Notes: generated from the letters alone by a model not told the origin. Numbered from the stretch's first letter, positions 1 through 6,585 are shown. The stretch is 7,349 nt of DNA from Bacillota bacterium (GCA_023413185.1 JAEZQD010000037.1:1-7349); one strand, 5' to 3'. Made by a program: numbers and translations.

Positions 1-2109
1 AACTGCGGCAAAACCACGATGTTTAACCAGCTTACGGGCAGCACCCAGTACGTGGGTAACTGGCCGGGTGTTACGGTAGAGAAAAAGGAAGGCAAGCTCA
101 AGGGACACAAGGACGTTACCATCGTCGACCTGCCGGGCATCTATTCACTCTCCCCCTATACACTGGAGGAGGTTGTTGCCCGCGACTTTTTAATCGGTGA
201 AAAGCCCGACGCCGTCATCAATTTGGTAGACGGCTCCAACATTGAGCGCAACCTGTATCTGACCACCCAGCTGATGGAAGCCCGGGTTCCGGTTGTCATT
301 GCACTGAACATGATGGACCTCGTAGCAAAATCGGGCGATACCATAGACGCCGCAAAGCTTGCCGCAACCTTAGGCTGCGAGGTGGTTGAGACCTCCGCGC
401 TCAAGGGGATGGGTCTTAAAGAGGTAAGCGAAAAGGCGATTGCCGCGGCAAACGGCAAGGTGGCGGCGAAGCCCGTCAGCGTGTTCAGCAAGCCGGTGGA
501 GACCGCGCTGGCCGAGATTGCATCGCTTCTGCCCGAGCAGCTTGCCCACAACCCGCGCTGGTACGCCGTAAAGCTGTACGAGCGTGATGAGAAGGTTTTG
601 GAACAGACCGCACTTTCTGCGGATGTCTTAATGAGGATTGAGGACATCATTGTGAAAAGCGAAACCGCGCTTGACGACGACGCCGAGAGCATTGTAACAA
701 ACGAGCGGTATGAATACATAACCGAGGTCGTAAAGACCTGCTGCCGCAAAAAGAAACGCGCGCTTAGCAGCTCGGACAAGATTGACCGCATAGTGACAAA
801 CCGCTGGCTCGCCCTGCCCATCTTTGCGACCGTGATGTTTGTGGTGTACTATGTGTCGGTAACAAGCCTTGGCACCCTTGTGACCGACTGGGCGAACGAC
901 ACCCTCTTTGGTGACATTATCGCAGGCAACGTCACCATCTGGCTTGAGAACGTGGGCGCCGCCCCTTGGCTAGTGGGGTTGATCGTTGACGGCATCATCG
1001 GCGGTGTGGGTGCGGTGCTTGGCTTTGTACCGCAGATGTTTATTCTGTTCTTCTTCCTCTCTATCTTGGAGGATTGCGGATATATGGCACGTGTGGCGTT
1101 TATTATGGACCGCATCTTTCGTCGCTTCGGGCTTTCGGGCAAGTCGTTTATCCCCATGCTCATCAGCTCGGGCTGCGGCGTACCCGGCATTATGGCGACC
1201 CGTACCATCGAAAACGAGAAGGATCGCCGCATGACCATTATGCTCACAACCTTTGTTCCGTGCGGAGCAAAGCTGCCCATCATCGCGCTGATTGCGGGGG
1301 CGTTCTTCCCCAGCGCGTGGTGGGTTGCCCCCAGCGCCTACTTCCTTGGCGTGGGTATGATTATTCTGTCGGGTATTATCCTGAAAAAGTCCAGCCTGTT
1401 CGGGGGTGACCCCGCTCCGTTTGTAATGGAGCTGCCACAGTATCACCTGCCCAGCATCAAGGGCGTTTTACTGCATGTGTGGGAGCGCGGCAAGGCGTTT
1501 GTGGTAAAGGCGTTTACCGTTATCTTTGTAGCGTGCGGTATCATCTGGTTTCTTTCAAACTTTGGTTGGAATATGCAGATGGTGGAAAACTCCGCCGATA
1601 GCATGCTTGCAACGCTGGGTGGCATTGTTGCCCCGCTGTTTGCCCCGCTTGGGTTTGGCACATGGCAGGGCGCTGTCGCTACCATCAGTGCGCTGGTTGC
1701 CAAAGAGAACGCTGTCGCCGCCTTTGGTGTGCTGTTCGGTCTGGCCGAGGCCGCCGAGGACGACCCCACCCTGCTTGCGGGCATCGCGACGATGTTTACC
1801 GCGGTAAGCGGCTATGCATTCCTTGCGTTTAACCTGTTTAATCCCCCCTGCTTTGCCGCTATTGGCGCAATGAAGCGCGAGATTGGCGGATGGAAGTGGA
1901 CGGGAATCGCGATCGCATACCAGACCCTGCTCGCCTATGTGGTTGCGTTTATCATCAATCAGCTTGGCAGTGTATTGTTCCTTGGCACCGGCTTTAACGT
2001 TTTGACCGCTCTCTCAATCCTTTTCATCGGCGGCATTATCTGGCTGGTGGTGCGTTCCTATAATCCCAAGGCAAATGCAGCACCCGTAAAAGAGAAGATA
2101 CACGCATAG
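1..2109 (+). CDS. feoB: Ferrous iron transport protein B (FeoB), 5'-truncated by window edge
   Basis: FeoB is the inner-membrane Fe(II) transporter with a cytosolic N-terminal GTPase domain. The reading frame is open from base 1 and its first codons read NCGKTT, the end of the G1/Walker A motif, so only about 10-12 residues are missing if the protein has the usual start. The first in-window Met (base 19) lies inside the G1 region and is not the true start. Numbering codons from base 1, I see the G2 Thr in GNWPGVTVE (about 25), G3 DLPG (43-46), G4 NMMD (103-106), G5 SAL (132-134), a helical spacer to about 260, and then a membrane domain. That domain carries the FeoB hallmarks EDCGYMARVAFIMDR (357-371), SGCGVPGIMATRTIENEKDR (390-409), PCGAKLPI (420-427), an AKENAV segment near 567 and NPPC near 614. 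About 702 codons are visible, a normal FeoB size. The stop is TAG and there is no frameshift. The upstream promoter, any Fur/DtxR site and feoA lie outside the window. Identity is very secure. Confidence 0.98.
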   Translation, partial: NCGKTTMFNQLTGSTQYVGNWPGVTVEKKEGKLKGHKDVTIVDLPGIYSLSPYTLEEVVARDFLIGEKPDAVINLVDGSNIERNLYLTTQLMEARVPVVIALNMMDLVAKSGDTIDAAKLAATLGCEVVETSALKGMGLKEVSEKAIAAANGKVAAKPVSVFSKPVETALAEIASLLPEQLAHNPRWYAVKLYERDEKVLEQTALSADVLMRIEDIIVKSETALDDDAESIVTNERYEYITEVVKTCCRKKKRALSSSDKIDRIVTNRWLALPIFATVMFVVYYVSVTSLGTLVTDWANDTLFGDIIAGNVTIWLENVGAAPWLVGLIVDGIIGGVGAVLGFVPQMFILFFFLSILEDCGYMARVAFIMDRIFRRFGLSGKSFIPMLISSGCGVPGIMATRTIENEKDRRMTIMLTTFVPCGAKLPIIALIAGAFFPSAWWVAPSAYFLGVGMIILSGIILKKSSLFGGDPAPFVMELPQYHLPSIKGVLLHVWERGKAFVVKAFTVIFVACGIIWFLSNFGWNMQMVENSADSMLATLGGIVAPLFAPLGFGTWQGAVATISALVAKENAVAAFGVLFGLAEAAEDDPTLLAGIATMFTAVSGYAFLAFNLFNPPCFAAIGAMKREIGGWKWTGIAIAYQTLLAYVVAFIINQLGSVLFLGTGFNVLTALSILFIGGIIWLVVRSYNPKANAAPVKEKIHA

Positions 2110-2152
2110 TTAAGAGCCCCGCGTGGCTAAGCGCATCCCCATTGTTACGCGC

Positions 2153-2162
2153 GGAGAAAGGA
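2153..2162 (+). promoter_or_regulatory. Ribosome binding site deciding the Cys-rich protein start
   Basis: The sequence GGAGAAAGGA ends 8 nt before ATG 2171. It supports translation starting at this ATG rather than at the upstream in-frame GTG 2123. Confidence 0.6.
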
Positions 2163-2170
2163 CCATTGCT

Positions 2171-2347
2171 ATGGCTACTTATATCATCGGCGGTCTTGTC
2201 CTCGCCTGCTTTGTGCTTGCCGCAGTGTACAGCTTAAAAAAAGCGAAGCAAGGCAAATGTGTCGGCTGTTCTGCTTCCAAGACCTGTTCGGGCGGCTGCT
2301 TTGTGGATAAGCAGGAGGACAACAACGACACTCCCATTCAGCACTGA
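2171..2347 (+). CDS. FeoB-associated Cys-rich membrane protein
   Basis: This is a 58-residue protein 61 bp downstream of feoB on the same strand. It has one membrane helix (residues about 4-21), a basic patch KKAKQGK, and a Cys cluster with Cys30, Cys33, Cys39 and Cys43 (C-x2-C-x5-C-x3-C), plus Cys13 within the helix. It ends in a polar acidic tail. This architecture and position match the FeoB-associated Cys-rich membrane protein family found next to feoB in many Firmicutes. Its proposed role is to assist ferrous iron uptake, but the biochemistry is poorly established, so metal binding by the Cys cluster is inference. I chose ATG 2171 over the in-frame GTG at 2123. A purine-rich GGAGAAAGGA (2153-2162) lies 8 nt before the ATG, and starting there begins the protein directly with the membrane helix. 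The GTG has no ribosome binding site and would add a 16-residue charged extension. It is probably co-transcribed with feoB. Confidence 0.88.
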   Translation: MATYIIGGLVLACFVLAAVYSLKKAKQGKCVGCSASKTCSGGCFVDKQEDNNDTPIQH

Positions 2348-2372
2348 TTGTTAGAGCAAAACACACGACGCA

Positions 2373-2407
2373 AAACGGATGCAGATTTTTACTATCTGCA
2401 TCCGTTT
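2373..2407. terminator. Bidirectional hairpin terminator between convergent operons
   Basis: The left arm 2373-2386 (AAACGGATGCAGAT) and right arm 2394-2407 (ATCTGCATCCGTTT) are perfect 14-bp reverse complements around a 7-nt loop. The hairpin starts 25 nt after the stop of the feo-side gene and lies 52 nt past the stop of the minus-strand amidohydrolase, so it sits where two convergent transcripts must end. The arms end in T-runs on the exit side in both directions. The T-tracts are short (GTTTATCTTAGTTT rightward, GTTTTG leftward), so efficiency is uncertain. Confidence 0.8.
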
Positions 2408-2459
2408 ATCTTAGTTTCATGGCTTGCCGGAATAGACAACCCTTTTTCATGTGCCTTGC

Positions 2460-3308
2460 TTACTTCGATTGGTTGACCCGTACAAATGGGGCTTCTATCT
2501 CTGCATCCAATAGCGGTGCATAGGCGTTCACCCTGCGGTAGGTGTTGCCCATCATCTCCCGACTGCGATACGTTCTTAGCCTATCCATATCAAACTTGGC
2601 AAGAAAGATGTCGTCGGTGTAGGCGTCCGCCATCAATATCGTATTGTCAACGGTTATTTCGTCATTCTCCCAGCAGATGGGCGAGTACGCGCAGGAACGC
2701 CCCGCATTGTTCCCCGGGGGGGTGGCCATCACGACCCCGACCATGTTTTCATACGCGCGGGTGGATAGGGCTTGCAGCCGCGGCTCCATCAAATCGCAAT
2801 CGTTGGGCACCAAAATCAACTCCGCGCCCTTTAGCATTAATACGCGGGCGCTTTCGGGATACTCACGGTCATAACAGATCATGATACCGATACGAACCCC
2901 ATTAACATCGCACACCTTAAATTCATCCCCGCTCTCGAGGCATGCCTCTTGCGAGAAATCGCAGGTATGAACCTTGTCGTACTTTAAGACGATACGACCG
3001 CTTTGATCTATTACAAACGCGGAGTTTCTGGGTTTTGCTGTTCCTTTTGTAAACGCGGTGATAACAATGCCGATGTTTTCACTCTTTGCTTTGTCGGCAA
3101 TCCGCATGATATGCGCGCTGTCATGCGGCAACGCATCCTCATTGGTTATCGGAAGCCGATAGCCGGTAAGCGCGCACTCGGGAAACAAAACTAGATCCGC
3201 CCCCAGTGCCTTTGCCCGCTCCACCGCGACAAGACAATCGTTAGTATTCTGTTCCAGCGTACCAAGGTACCTATGCTGAACAACGGCGATGCAGAATGTC
3301 TGCGGCAT
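2460..3308 (-). CDS. Carbon-nitrogen hydrolase, nitrilase superfamily
   Basis: This is a 282-residue cytosolic amidase-type enzyme with a typical single-domain length. The superfamily's Glu-Lys-Cys triad is visible: Glu44 in LFPECALTGY, Lys112 in KYDKVH and Cys145 in IMICYDREYPE. Members cleave non-peptide C-N bonds in amides, carbamoyl compounds or nitriles through a Cys thioester. The substrate here cannot be read from the sequence; N-carbamoyl-amine or aliphatic amide hydrolysis are possibilities only. The longer reading of this frame starts 13 codons upstream (3347) and would overlap nrdG. I prefer ATG 3306-3308 because a perfect GGAGGG (3315-3320 on the minus strand) lies 6 nt before it and the protein then begins with the family's first beta strand (QTFCIAVVQH). 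It is third in the nrdD-nrdG operon, 32 bp after nrdG, and ends at the shared convergent terminator. The family call is secure; the specific function is unknown. Confidence 0.93.
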   Translation of the reverse strand: MPQTFCIAVVQHRYLGTLEQNTNDCLVAVERAKALGADLVLFPECALTGYRLPITNEDALPHDSAHIMRIADKAKSENIGIVITAFTKGTAKPRNSAFVIDQSGRIVLKYDKVHTCDFSQEACLESGDEFKVCDVNGVRIGIMICYDREYPESARVLMLKGAELILVPNDCDLMEPRLQALSTRAYENMVGVVMATPPGNNAGRSCAYSPICWENDEITVDNTILMADAYTDDIFLAKFDMDRLRTYRSREMMGNTYRRVNAYAPLLDAEIEAPFVRVNQSK

Positions 3309-3314
3309 CTTACA

Positions 3315-3320
3315 CCCTCC
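3315..3320 (-). promoter_or_regulatory. Ribosome binding site of the amidohydrolase gene
   Basis: Read on the minus strand this is GGAGGG, 6 nt before ATG 3308. It fixes the start at 3308 instead of the in-frame start at 3347. It lies in the 32-bp gap after nrdG, so the gene can be translated independently within the operon. Confidence 0.75.
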
Positions 3321-3340
3321 AAACGCGGTAAGCCTTCGTG

Positions 3341-3853
3341 CTACCAATTTCCGGTTGCGGTAACCGGCGTTCCTTGCTTTAGACTCTTATGCACATCCAG
3401 CACCCGCTGGTTCTTGCTGCCGCGAAAGCGGAGCGTCAGATCGCGCTGCTGCTCGATATATCGCCCGTCAATCAGGATATCGGTTTGCTCCAGCAGGGCG
3501 CGCACGGCGGGGTTTGGGTTAGAAACCAGCTCCTCCCACGTGTAGCCCGAGTAGGTGATGACACTGAGCTTTGTGCGCTCATGTACCGCCTGTGCAAGCA
3601 TTGCGAGCGGCTCGGGCTGGCAAAACGGCTCGCCCCCGCTGAAGGTTACCCCGCCCAGCATAGGGTTTGCCATCATGTCGCGCAGCAGGTCGTCGGTATC
3701 CACCTGCGTGCCGCCGTCAAACGGATGGGTTTGTGGGTTGTGGCAGCCGGGGCAGGCGTGGGGGCAGCCCTGTGTAAACACCGTATAACGCAGCCCGGGT
3801 CCGTCCACCGCGGATTCATCCACAATACCCGACACCGTAAGCTTATATCCCAT
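3341..3853 (-). CDS. nrdG: Anaerobic ribonucleotide reductase activating protein (radical SAM)
   Basis: NrdG is the radical-SAM activase that uses a [4Fe-4S] cluster and S-adenosylmethionine to create the glycyl radical on NrdD. The 170-residue protein is of normal family length. It opens with VSGIVDESAVDGPGLRYTVF, a typical NrdG/activase N-terminus, and the cluster-binding C-x3-C-x2-C is at Cys30, Cys34 and Cys37 (QGCPHACPGCHNPQTH). A SAM-contacting GGE lies at 73-75 (TFSGGEPF), followed by the family segment SVITYSGYTWEEL. The start ATG overlaps the last 11 bases of nrdD in another frame. Its purine-rich GAGGGA is about 11 nt upstream, rather far, so translational coupling to nrdD is likely. 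It is transcribed leftward between nrdD and the amidohydrolase gene. Confidence 0.97.
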   Translation of the reverse strand: MGYKLTVSGIVDESAVDGPGLRYTVFTQGCPHACPGCHNPQTHPFDGGTQVDTDDLLRDMMANPMLGGVTFSGGEPFCQPEPLAMLAQAVHERTKLSVITYSGYTWEELVSNPNPAVRALLEQTDILIDGRYIEQQRDLTLRFRGSKNQRVLDVHKSLKQGTPVTATGNW

Positions 3854-6179
3854 GTTTTAGTCTGTCCCTCTCTTCGGAGCATTTCGCGTTGTTCCAACGG
3901 TCGATGGTGCCCACAAGGTAACCGGTGATGCGGCGGATGCGCTGGAACTTCGGTCCCCCGTCGTCTTCCGAACGGCTGCAGTGGGGGCACTCGTTGTCGA
4001 TAATGCCGTTGTAGCCGCAGATGGGGTCGCGGTCTACGGGGTGGTTCACCGAGCCGTAGCCCATACCCGCATTCTTCATGGCGCGAATCACCGACTCAAA
4101 CGCCTCAAGATTCTTAGACGTGTCGCCGTCCATCTCGATGTAGCTGATGTGCCCTGCGTTGGTCGGCGCATGGTAGGGCGCCTCTATCGCAATCTTTTGG
4201 TATGCCTTGATGGGGTAGTACACCGGAACATGGAAGGAGTTTGTGTAGTAGTCGCGGTCGGTTACGCCGGGCAGCTCGCCGTACTGCTTGCGGTCGATGC
4301 GCACAAACCGCCCGCTCAGTCCCTCGGCGGGGGTTGCAAGCAGGGTAAAATTGAGCCCCGTCTTTTCCGACTCGTCATCCACGCGCTTTCTCATATGGTT
4401 TATGATTGCAAGCCCGATACGCTGGCTCTCCTCGCTCTCGGCATGGTGTTTGCCCGTAAGCGCCTTTAGGGTTTCGGCCAGCCCGATAAAGCCGATGCTG
4501 AGCGTGCCGTGCTTAAGCACCTCGGCAACGCTGTCGTCGGGACCAAGACCTTCCGAATCAATCCAAACGCCCTGCCCCATCAAGAACGGGTAGTTGCGTC
4601 CCTTTTTGGAGCACTGTATCTGGAAGCGGTGCAGCAGTTGAGAAACCACCAGATCGATGCGCTTATCCAAAATCTCATAAAAGCGGGCGATGTCGCCCTT
4701 TGCCTCTATACCGATGCGCGGCAGGTTAATTGAGGTAAAGCTGAGGTTTCCGCGCCCGCAGGTGACCTCGCGGCTTTTGTCGTGGCTGTTACCGAGCACG
4801 CGGGTACGGCAGCCCATATAGGCAACCTCGGTGTTGTAGTCGCCCTCTTTGTAATAGGCAAGGTTAAACGGTGCGTCCAAAAAGCTAAAGTTCGGGAACA
4901 GGCGCTTTGCGGAGCAACGCATCGCCAGCTTAAACAGGTCGTAGTTGGGGTCGCCTTCGTTGTAGTTGACGCCCTCCTTGACCTTGAATATCTGCACGGG
5001 GAAGATGGGGGTTTCTCCGCCGCCAAGCCCTTCTTCGGTGGCAAGCAGCAGGTTTTCTATTACAATGCGTCCCTCGGGGGAAGTGTCTGTTCCGTAGTTT
5101 ACCGAGCTAAACGGAACCTGTGCGCCCGCGCGGGAGTTCATGGTGTTAAGGTTGTGCACAAACGCCTCCATCGCCTGATGGGTGGCACGCTTGGTGTCGG
5201 CAATCGCCGTCTCATAGGCATAAGCGTGTACTGCGCCGACAATGTTCTCATCCGCGTCGGGCAGCAGACCCGAGGCTACCAGGCAAGGGGTAAGCGCCGC
5301 CTTATACTGCTCGGCGTTTGCCATTGTAAGCGCAACCGCAACCTCATTTTTTGCCTTTGCAACCGCTTCGCTTGCCGTTTCGGCAGAAAGCAGGAAACGA
5401 ACGCGCAGATACTGCGCCATCGCCTTATAGTAGTAGCGCGCAAACGTTTTGGTAACGCCCAGCGCCATTGCATAATCAAAGTTGGGGATGCTCTGCCCGC
5501 CGTGCATCTCGTTCTGGTTTGCCTGTATCGCGATACACGCAAGCGCCGAGTAGCTTTGAATATCGTTAGGCTCACGCAGGTTGCCGTGACCGGTGGAAAA
5601 GCCGCCGGAGAACAGCTTGATCAGGTCGATTTGGCAGCAGGTCTCGGTGAGCATATAGAAGTCCTTGTCGTGGATGTGGATGTCTCCGTTGATATGAGCG
5701 GCGGCAATCTCCTTGGGAAGAATATAGTTATCGATAAAATATTTCGCTCCCTCCGAACCGTATTTGAGCATGGTGCCCATTGCGGTATCGGCATCGATGT
5801 TTGCGTTTTCGCGCTTGAGATCAACGTCCTTGGAGTAGGCAAAGGTAAGCTCCTTATAGATATCCATCAAATCGCCTTCGCTCTGACGGATTTTAGCGTG
5901 CTCCGCCCTGTAAAGGATGTATGCCTTCGCCGTTTTTGCATAGCCAAAGGCGATGAGTGTCTCCTCTACAATATCCTGCACCTGTTCGACAGAAGGGGGC
6001 TCTTTGGATGCTGCTGCAAGCTGCACGACCTTTGCGGTCAGCTCGTCAAGCTGTGCATCGCTCATCCGTTCGCCTTCCACGCTGGCGTTTGCCTTTCCTA
6101 CGGCAATGCGAATCTTATCGCTGTCAAACGGTACGAGTTCCCCGTTTCTCTTTTTGATGGTGGAGATTGTCGTTGTCAT
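3843..6179 (-). CDS. nrdD: Anaerobic ribonucleoside-triphosphate reductase, class III
   Basis: NrdD reduces ribonucleoside triphosphates to dNTPs using a glycyl radical and works only without oxygen. The 778-residue protein begins with an ATP-cone allosteric domain (about 4-95), which usually senses ATP/dATP. The barrel follows, with conserved TETCCQIDL (Cys181/Cys182), NMHGGQ-like NEMHGGQSIPNFD (223-235) and the finger-loop Cys457 in YMGCRTRVLGN, which is expected to be the thiyl-radical Cys by family analogy. The C-terminus has a zinc-type segment with Cys721, Cys731 and Cys734, then RRITGYLVGT with radical Gly753. The usual fourth zinc Cys (first of CxxC) is replaced by Asp718. The start ATG 6179 is preceded by a weak purine-rich region (GGGAAAGAAGTGACGCGAAAAG). 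It is the first gene of the leftward operon and overlaps nrdG by 11 bp. A near-consensus NrdR box and a promoter lie upstream. There is no truncation or frameshift. Confidence 0.98.
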   Translation of the reverse strand: MTTTISTIKKRNGELVPFDSDKIRIAVGKANASVEGERMSDAQLDELTAKVVQLAAASKEPPSVEQVQDIVEETLIAFGYAKTAKAYILYRAEHAKIRQSEGDLMDIYKELTFAYSKDVDLKRENANIDADTAMGTMLKYGSEGAKYFIDNYILPKEIAAAHINGDIHIHDKDFYMLTETCCQIDLIKLFSGGFSTGHGNLREPNDIQSYSALACIAIQANQNEMHGGQSIPNFDYAMALGVTKTFARYYYKAMAQYLRVRFLLSAETASEAVAKAKNEVAVALTMANAEQYKAALTPCLVASGLLPDADENIVGAVHAYAYETAIADTKRATHQAMEAFVHNLNTMNSRAGAQVPFSSVNYGTDTSPEGRIVIENLLLATEEGLGGGETPIFPVQIFKVKEGVNYNEGDPNYDLFKLAMRCSAKRLFPNFSFLDAPFNLAYYKEGDYNTEVAYMGCRTRVLGNSHDKSREVTCGRGNLSFTSINLPRIGIEAKGDIARFYEILDKRIDLVVSQLLHRFQIQCSKKGRNYPFLMGQGVWIDSEGLGPDDSVAEVLKHGTLSIGFIGLAETLKALTGKHHAESEESQRIGLAIINHMRKRVDDESEKTGLNFTLLATPAEGLSGRFVRIDRKQYGELPGVTDRDYYTNSFHVPVYYPIKAYQKIAIEAPYHAPTNAGHISYIEMDGDTSKNLEAFESVIRAMKNAGMGYGSVNHPVDRDPICGYNGIIDNECPHCSRSEDDGGPKFQRIRRITGYLVGTIDRWNNAKCSEERDRLKHGI

Positions 6180-6318
6180 CTTTTCGCGTCACTTCTTTCC
6201 CTAAAGATTGTGTTCTGTCCCCGGCACGCGGCATACTACACTATTTTGGTGTATTATTAGCACCTACTGACACTGCGTCACGCCACGGGGGGCACCAATT
6301 GCCACTACTCATCGGCGT
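6180..6318 (-). other. Putative nrdD 5' leader (about 139 nt)
   Basis: If transcription starts about 7 nt past the predicted -10 box, the nrdD mRNA carries roughly 139 nt before its start codon. The segment has a run of six C (near 6286-6291, minus strand), a later GCCGGGGAC that could pair with it in part, a short GGTG/CACC hairpin around 6248-6264, and an imperfect inverted repeat TGAC...GTCA at 6268-6280. I recognise no known riboswitch class and no small gene with a convincing ribosome binding site. An alternative, weaker -10-like TAATAAT lies inside the leader near 6254-6260, so the real leader may be shorter. Confidence 0.35.
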
Positions 6319-6324
6319 ATTATG

Positions 6325-6353
6325 ATAATACTGCATGTTGGTAGAAAAGTCAA
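6325..6353 (-). promoter_or_regulatory. Sigma-70-type promoter for nrdD operon
   Basis: On the minus strand, TTGACT (6348-6353) is separated by exactly 17 nt from TATTAT (6325-6330). These match 5 of 6 bases at both the -35 and -10 consensus. It faces nrdD and lies just downstream of the NrdR box. The predicted start is about position 6318. Confidence 0.65.
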
Positions 6354-6364
6354 TAGAATTTTGG

Positions 6365-6374
6365 TGTGTACACA
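6365..6374. repeat. Short perfect palindrome upstream of nrdD
   Basis: TGTGTACACA is a 10-bp perfect palindrome that overlaps the left end of the NrdR box. It may be part of that operator or an independent protein site. Its centre is 19 bp from the similar palindrome at 6384-6393. Confidence 0.45.
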
Positions 6375-6385
6375 ATATGTTGTAT
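6370..6385. promoter_or_regulatory. NrdR box (putative)
   Basis: ACACAATATGTTGTAT matches the published NrdR-box pattern acaCwAtATaTwGtgt at 14 of 16 positions, including the central C/A/AT/T/G core apart from one base. NrdR is a zinc-ribbon/ATP-cone repressor that controls ribonucleotide reductase genes, and the box lies about 17 bp upstream of the nrdD -35 element. NrdR boxes normally come in pairs about three helical turns apart. The best second candidate I find (6398-6413, TAAAAACAGGTTGTGT) fits only 10 of 16, with one perfect half-site and a 28-bp centre spacing. nrdR itself is not in the window. Confidence 0.6.
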
Positions 6386-6393
6386 GTGCACAT
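6384..6393. repeat. Second short perfect palindrome upstream of nrdD
   Basis: ATGTGCACAT is a 10-bp perfect palindrome touching the right end of the NrdR box. It differs from the first palindrome's core mainly at the central bases (GTGCAC versus GTACAC-type). Together they bracket the NrdR box symmetrically. Confidence 0.4.
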
Positions 6394-6407
6394 TTTGTAA
6401 AAACAGG

Positions 6408-6435
6408 TTGTGTTTTTACTGTTCCGTGATACAAT
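6408..6435 (+). promoter_or_regulatory. Candidate distal rightward promoter
   Basis: TTGTGT (6408-6413), a 16-nt spacer and TACAAT (6430-6435) face the exporter-HAD gene. The -10 is a 5/6 match and the -35 a weaker one. It would give a 5' leader of about 145 nt. It is a candidate only, in a stretch that is AT-rich and prone to chance matches. Confidence 0.35.
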
Positions 6436-6460
6436 AAAAATATACATCTATACTATTATA

Positions 6461-6479
6461 CGGTTAAAAAGCGGTTAAA
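6461..6479. repeat. Helically phased direct repeat, possible operator
   Basis: CGGTTAAA occurs at 6461-6468 and again at 6472-6479, start to start 11 bp, about one helical turn. It lies between the two candidate rightward promoters. Tandem half-sites at this spacing can bind a regulator side by side, but no regulator gene is present and the repeat is short. Confidence 0.3.
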
Positions 6480-6520
6480 TATCGAGTAAATGCGTTTGCC
6501 TATGGGTTTTTATGCAGATT

Positions 6521-6549
6521 TTTATCTTAGCGTTGTTCGGTTTTATACT
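6521..6549 (+). promoter_or_regulatory. Candidate proximal rightward promoter
   Basis: TTTATC (6521-6526), a 17-nt spacer and TATACT (6544-6549) would start transcription about 30 nt before the exporter-HAD gene. The -10 is good (5/6) and the -35 poor (3/6), so activation by another factor would be expected if it is used. Confidence 0.35.
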
Positions 6550-6585
6550 ATGTGACACACAAAACAAAGAAAGGCGTGTTTTGCG

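Noticed and set aside
2123..2170. GTG 2123 as the start of the FeoB-associated Cys-rich protein
   Set aside because: No ribosome binding site precedes it, and the extra 16 residues are charged and unlike the family's N-terminus. ATG 2171 has a good ribosome binding site.
6243..6252. The 10-mer ATTTTGGTGT, repeated at 6358-6367
   Set aside because: It is short, AT-rich and 115 bp apart with no phased arrangement, so it is likely coincidence.
4782..6260. A 492-codon open frame on the plus strand opposite nrdD
   Set aside because: It is fully antisense to nrdD and runs into its upstream region. The translation shows Val/Cys/Leu-rich repetitive composition with no family motifs, and nrdD's own motifs are intact. 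It is a shadow of GC-biased codons.
6241..6447. A 68-codon frame on the minus strand in the divergent intergenic region
   Set aside because: It has no convincing ribosome binding site, its composition follows the AT-rich regulatory DNA, and it overlaps the predicted nrdD promoter and NrdR box.
6512..6524. The 13-mer ATGCAGATTTTTA, shared with the terminator hairpin at 2379-2391
   Set aside because: One shared 13-mer in about 7 kb read on both strands is near chance expectation, and the second copy has no inverted partner to form a hairpin.
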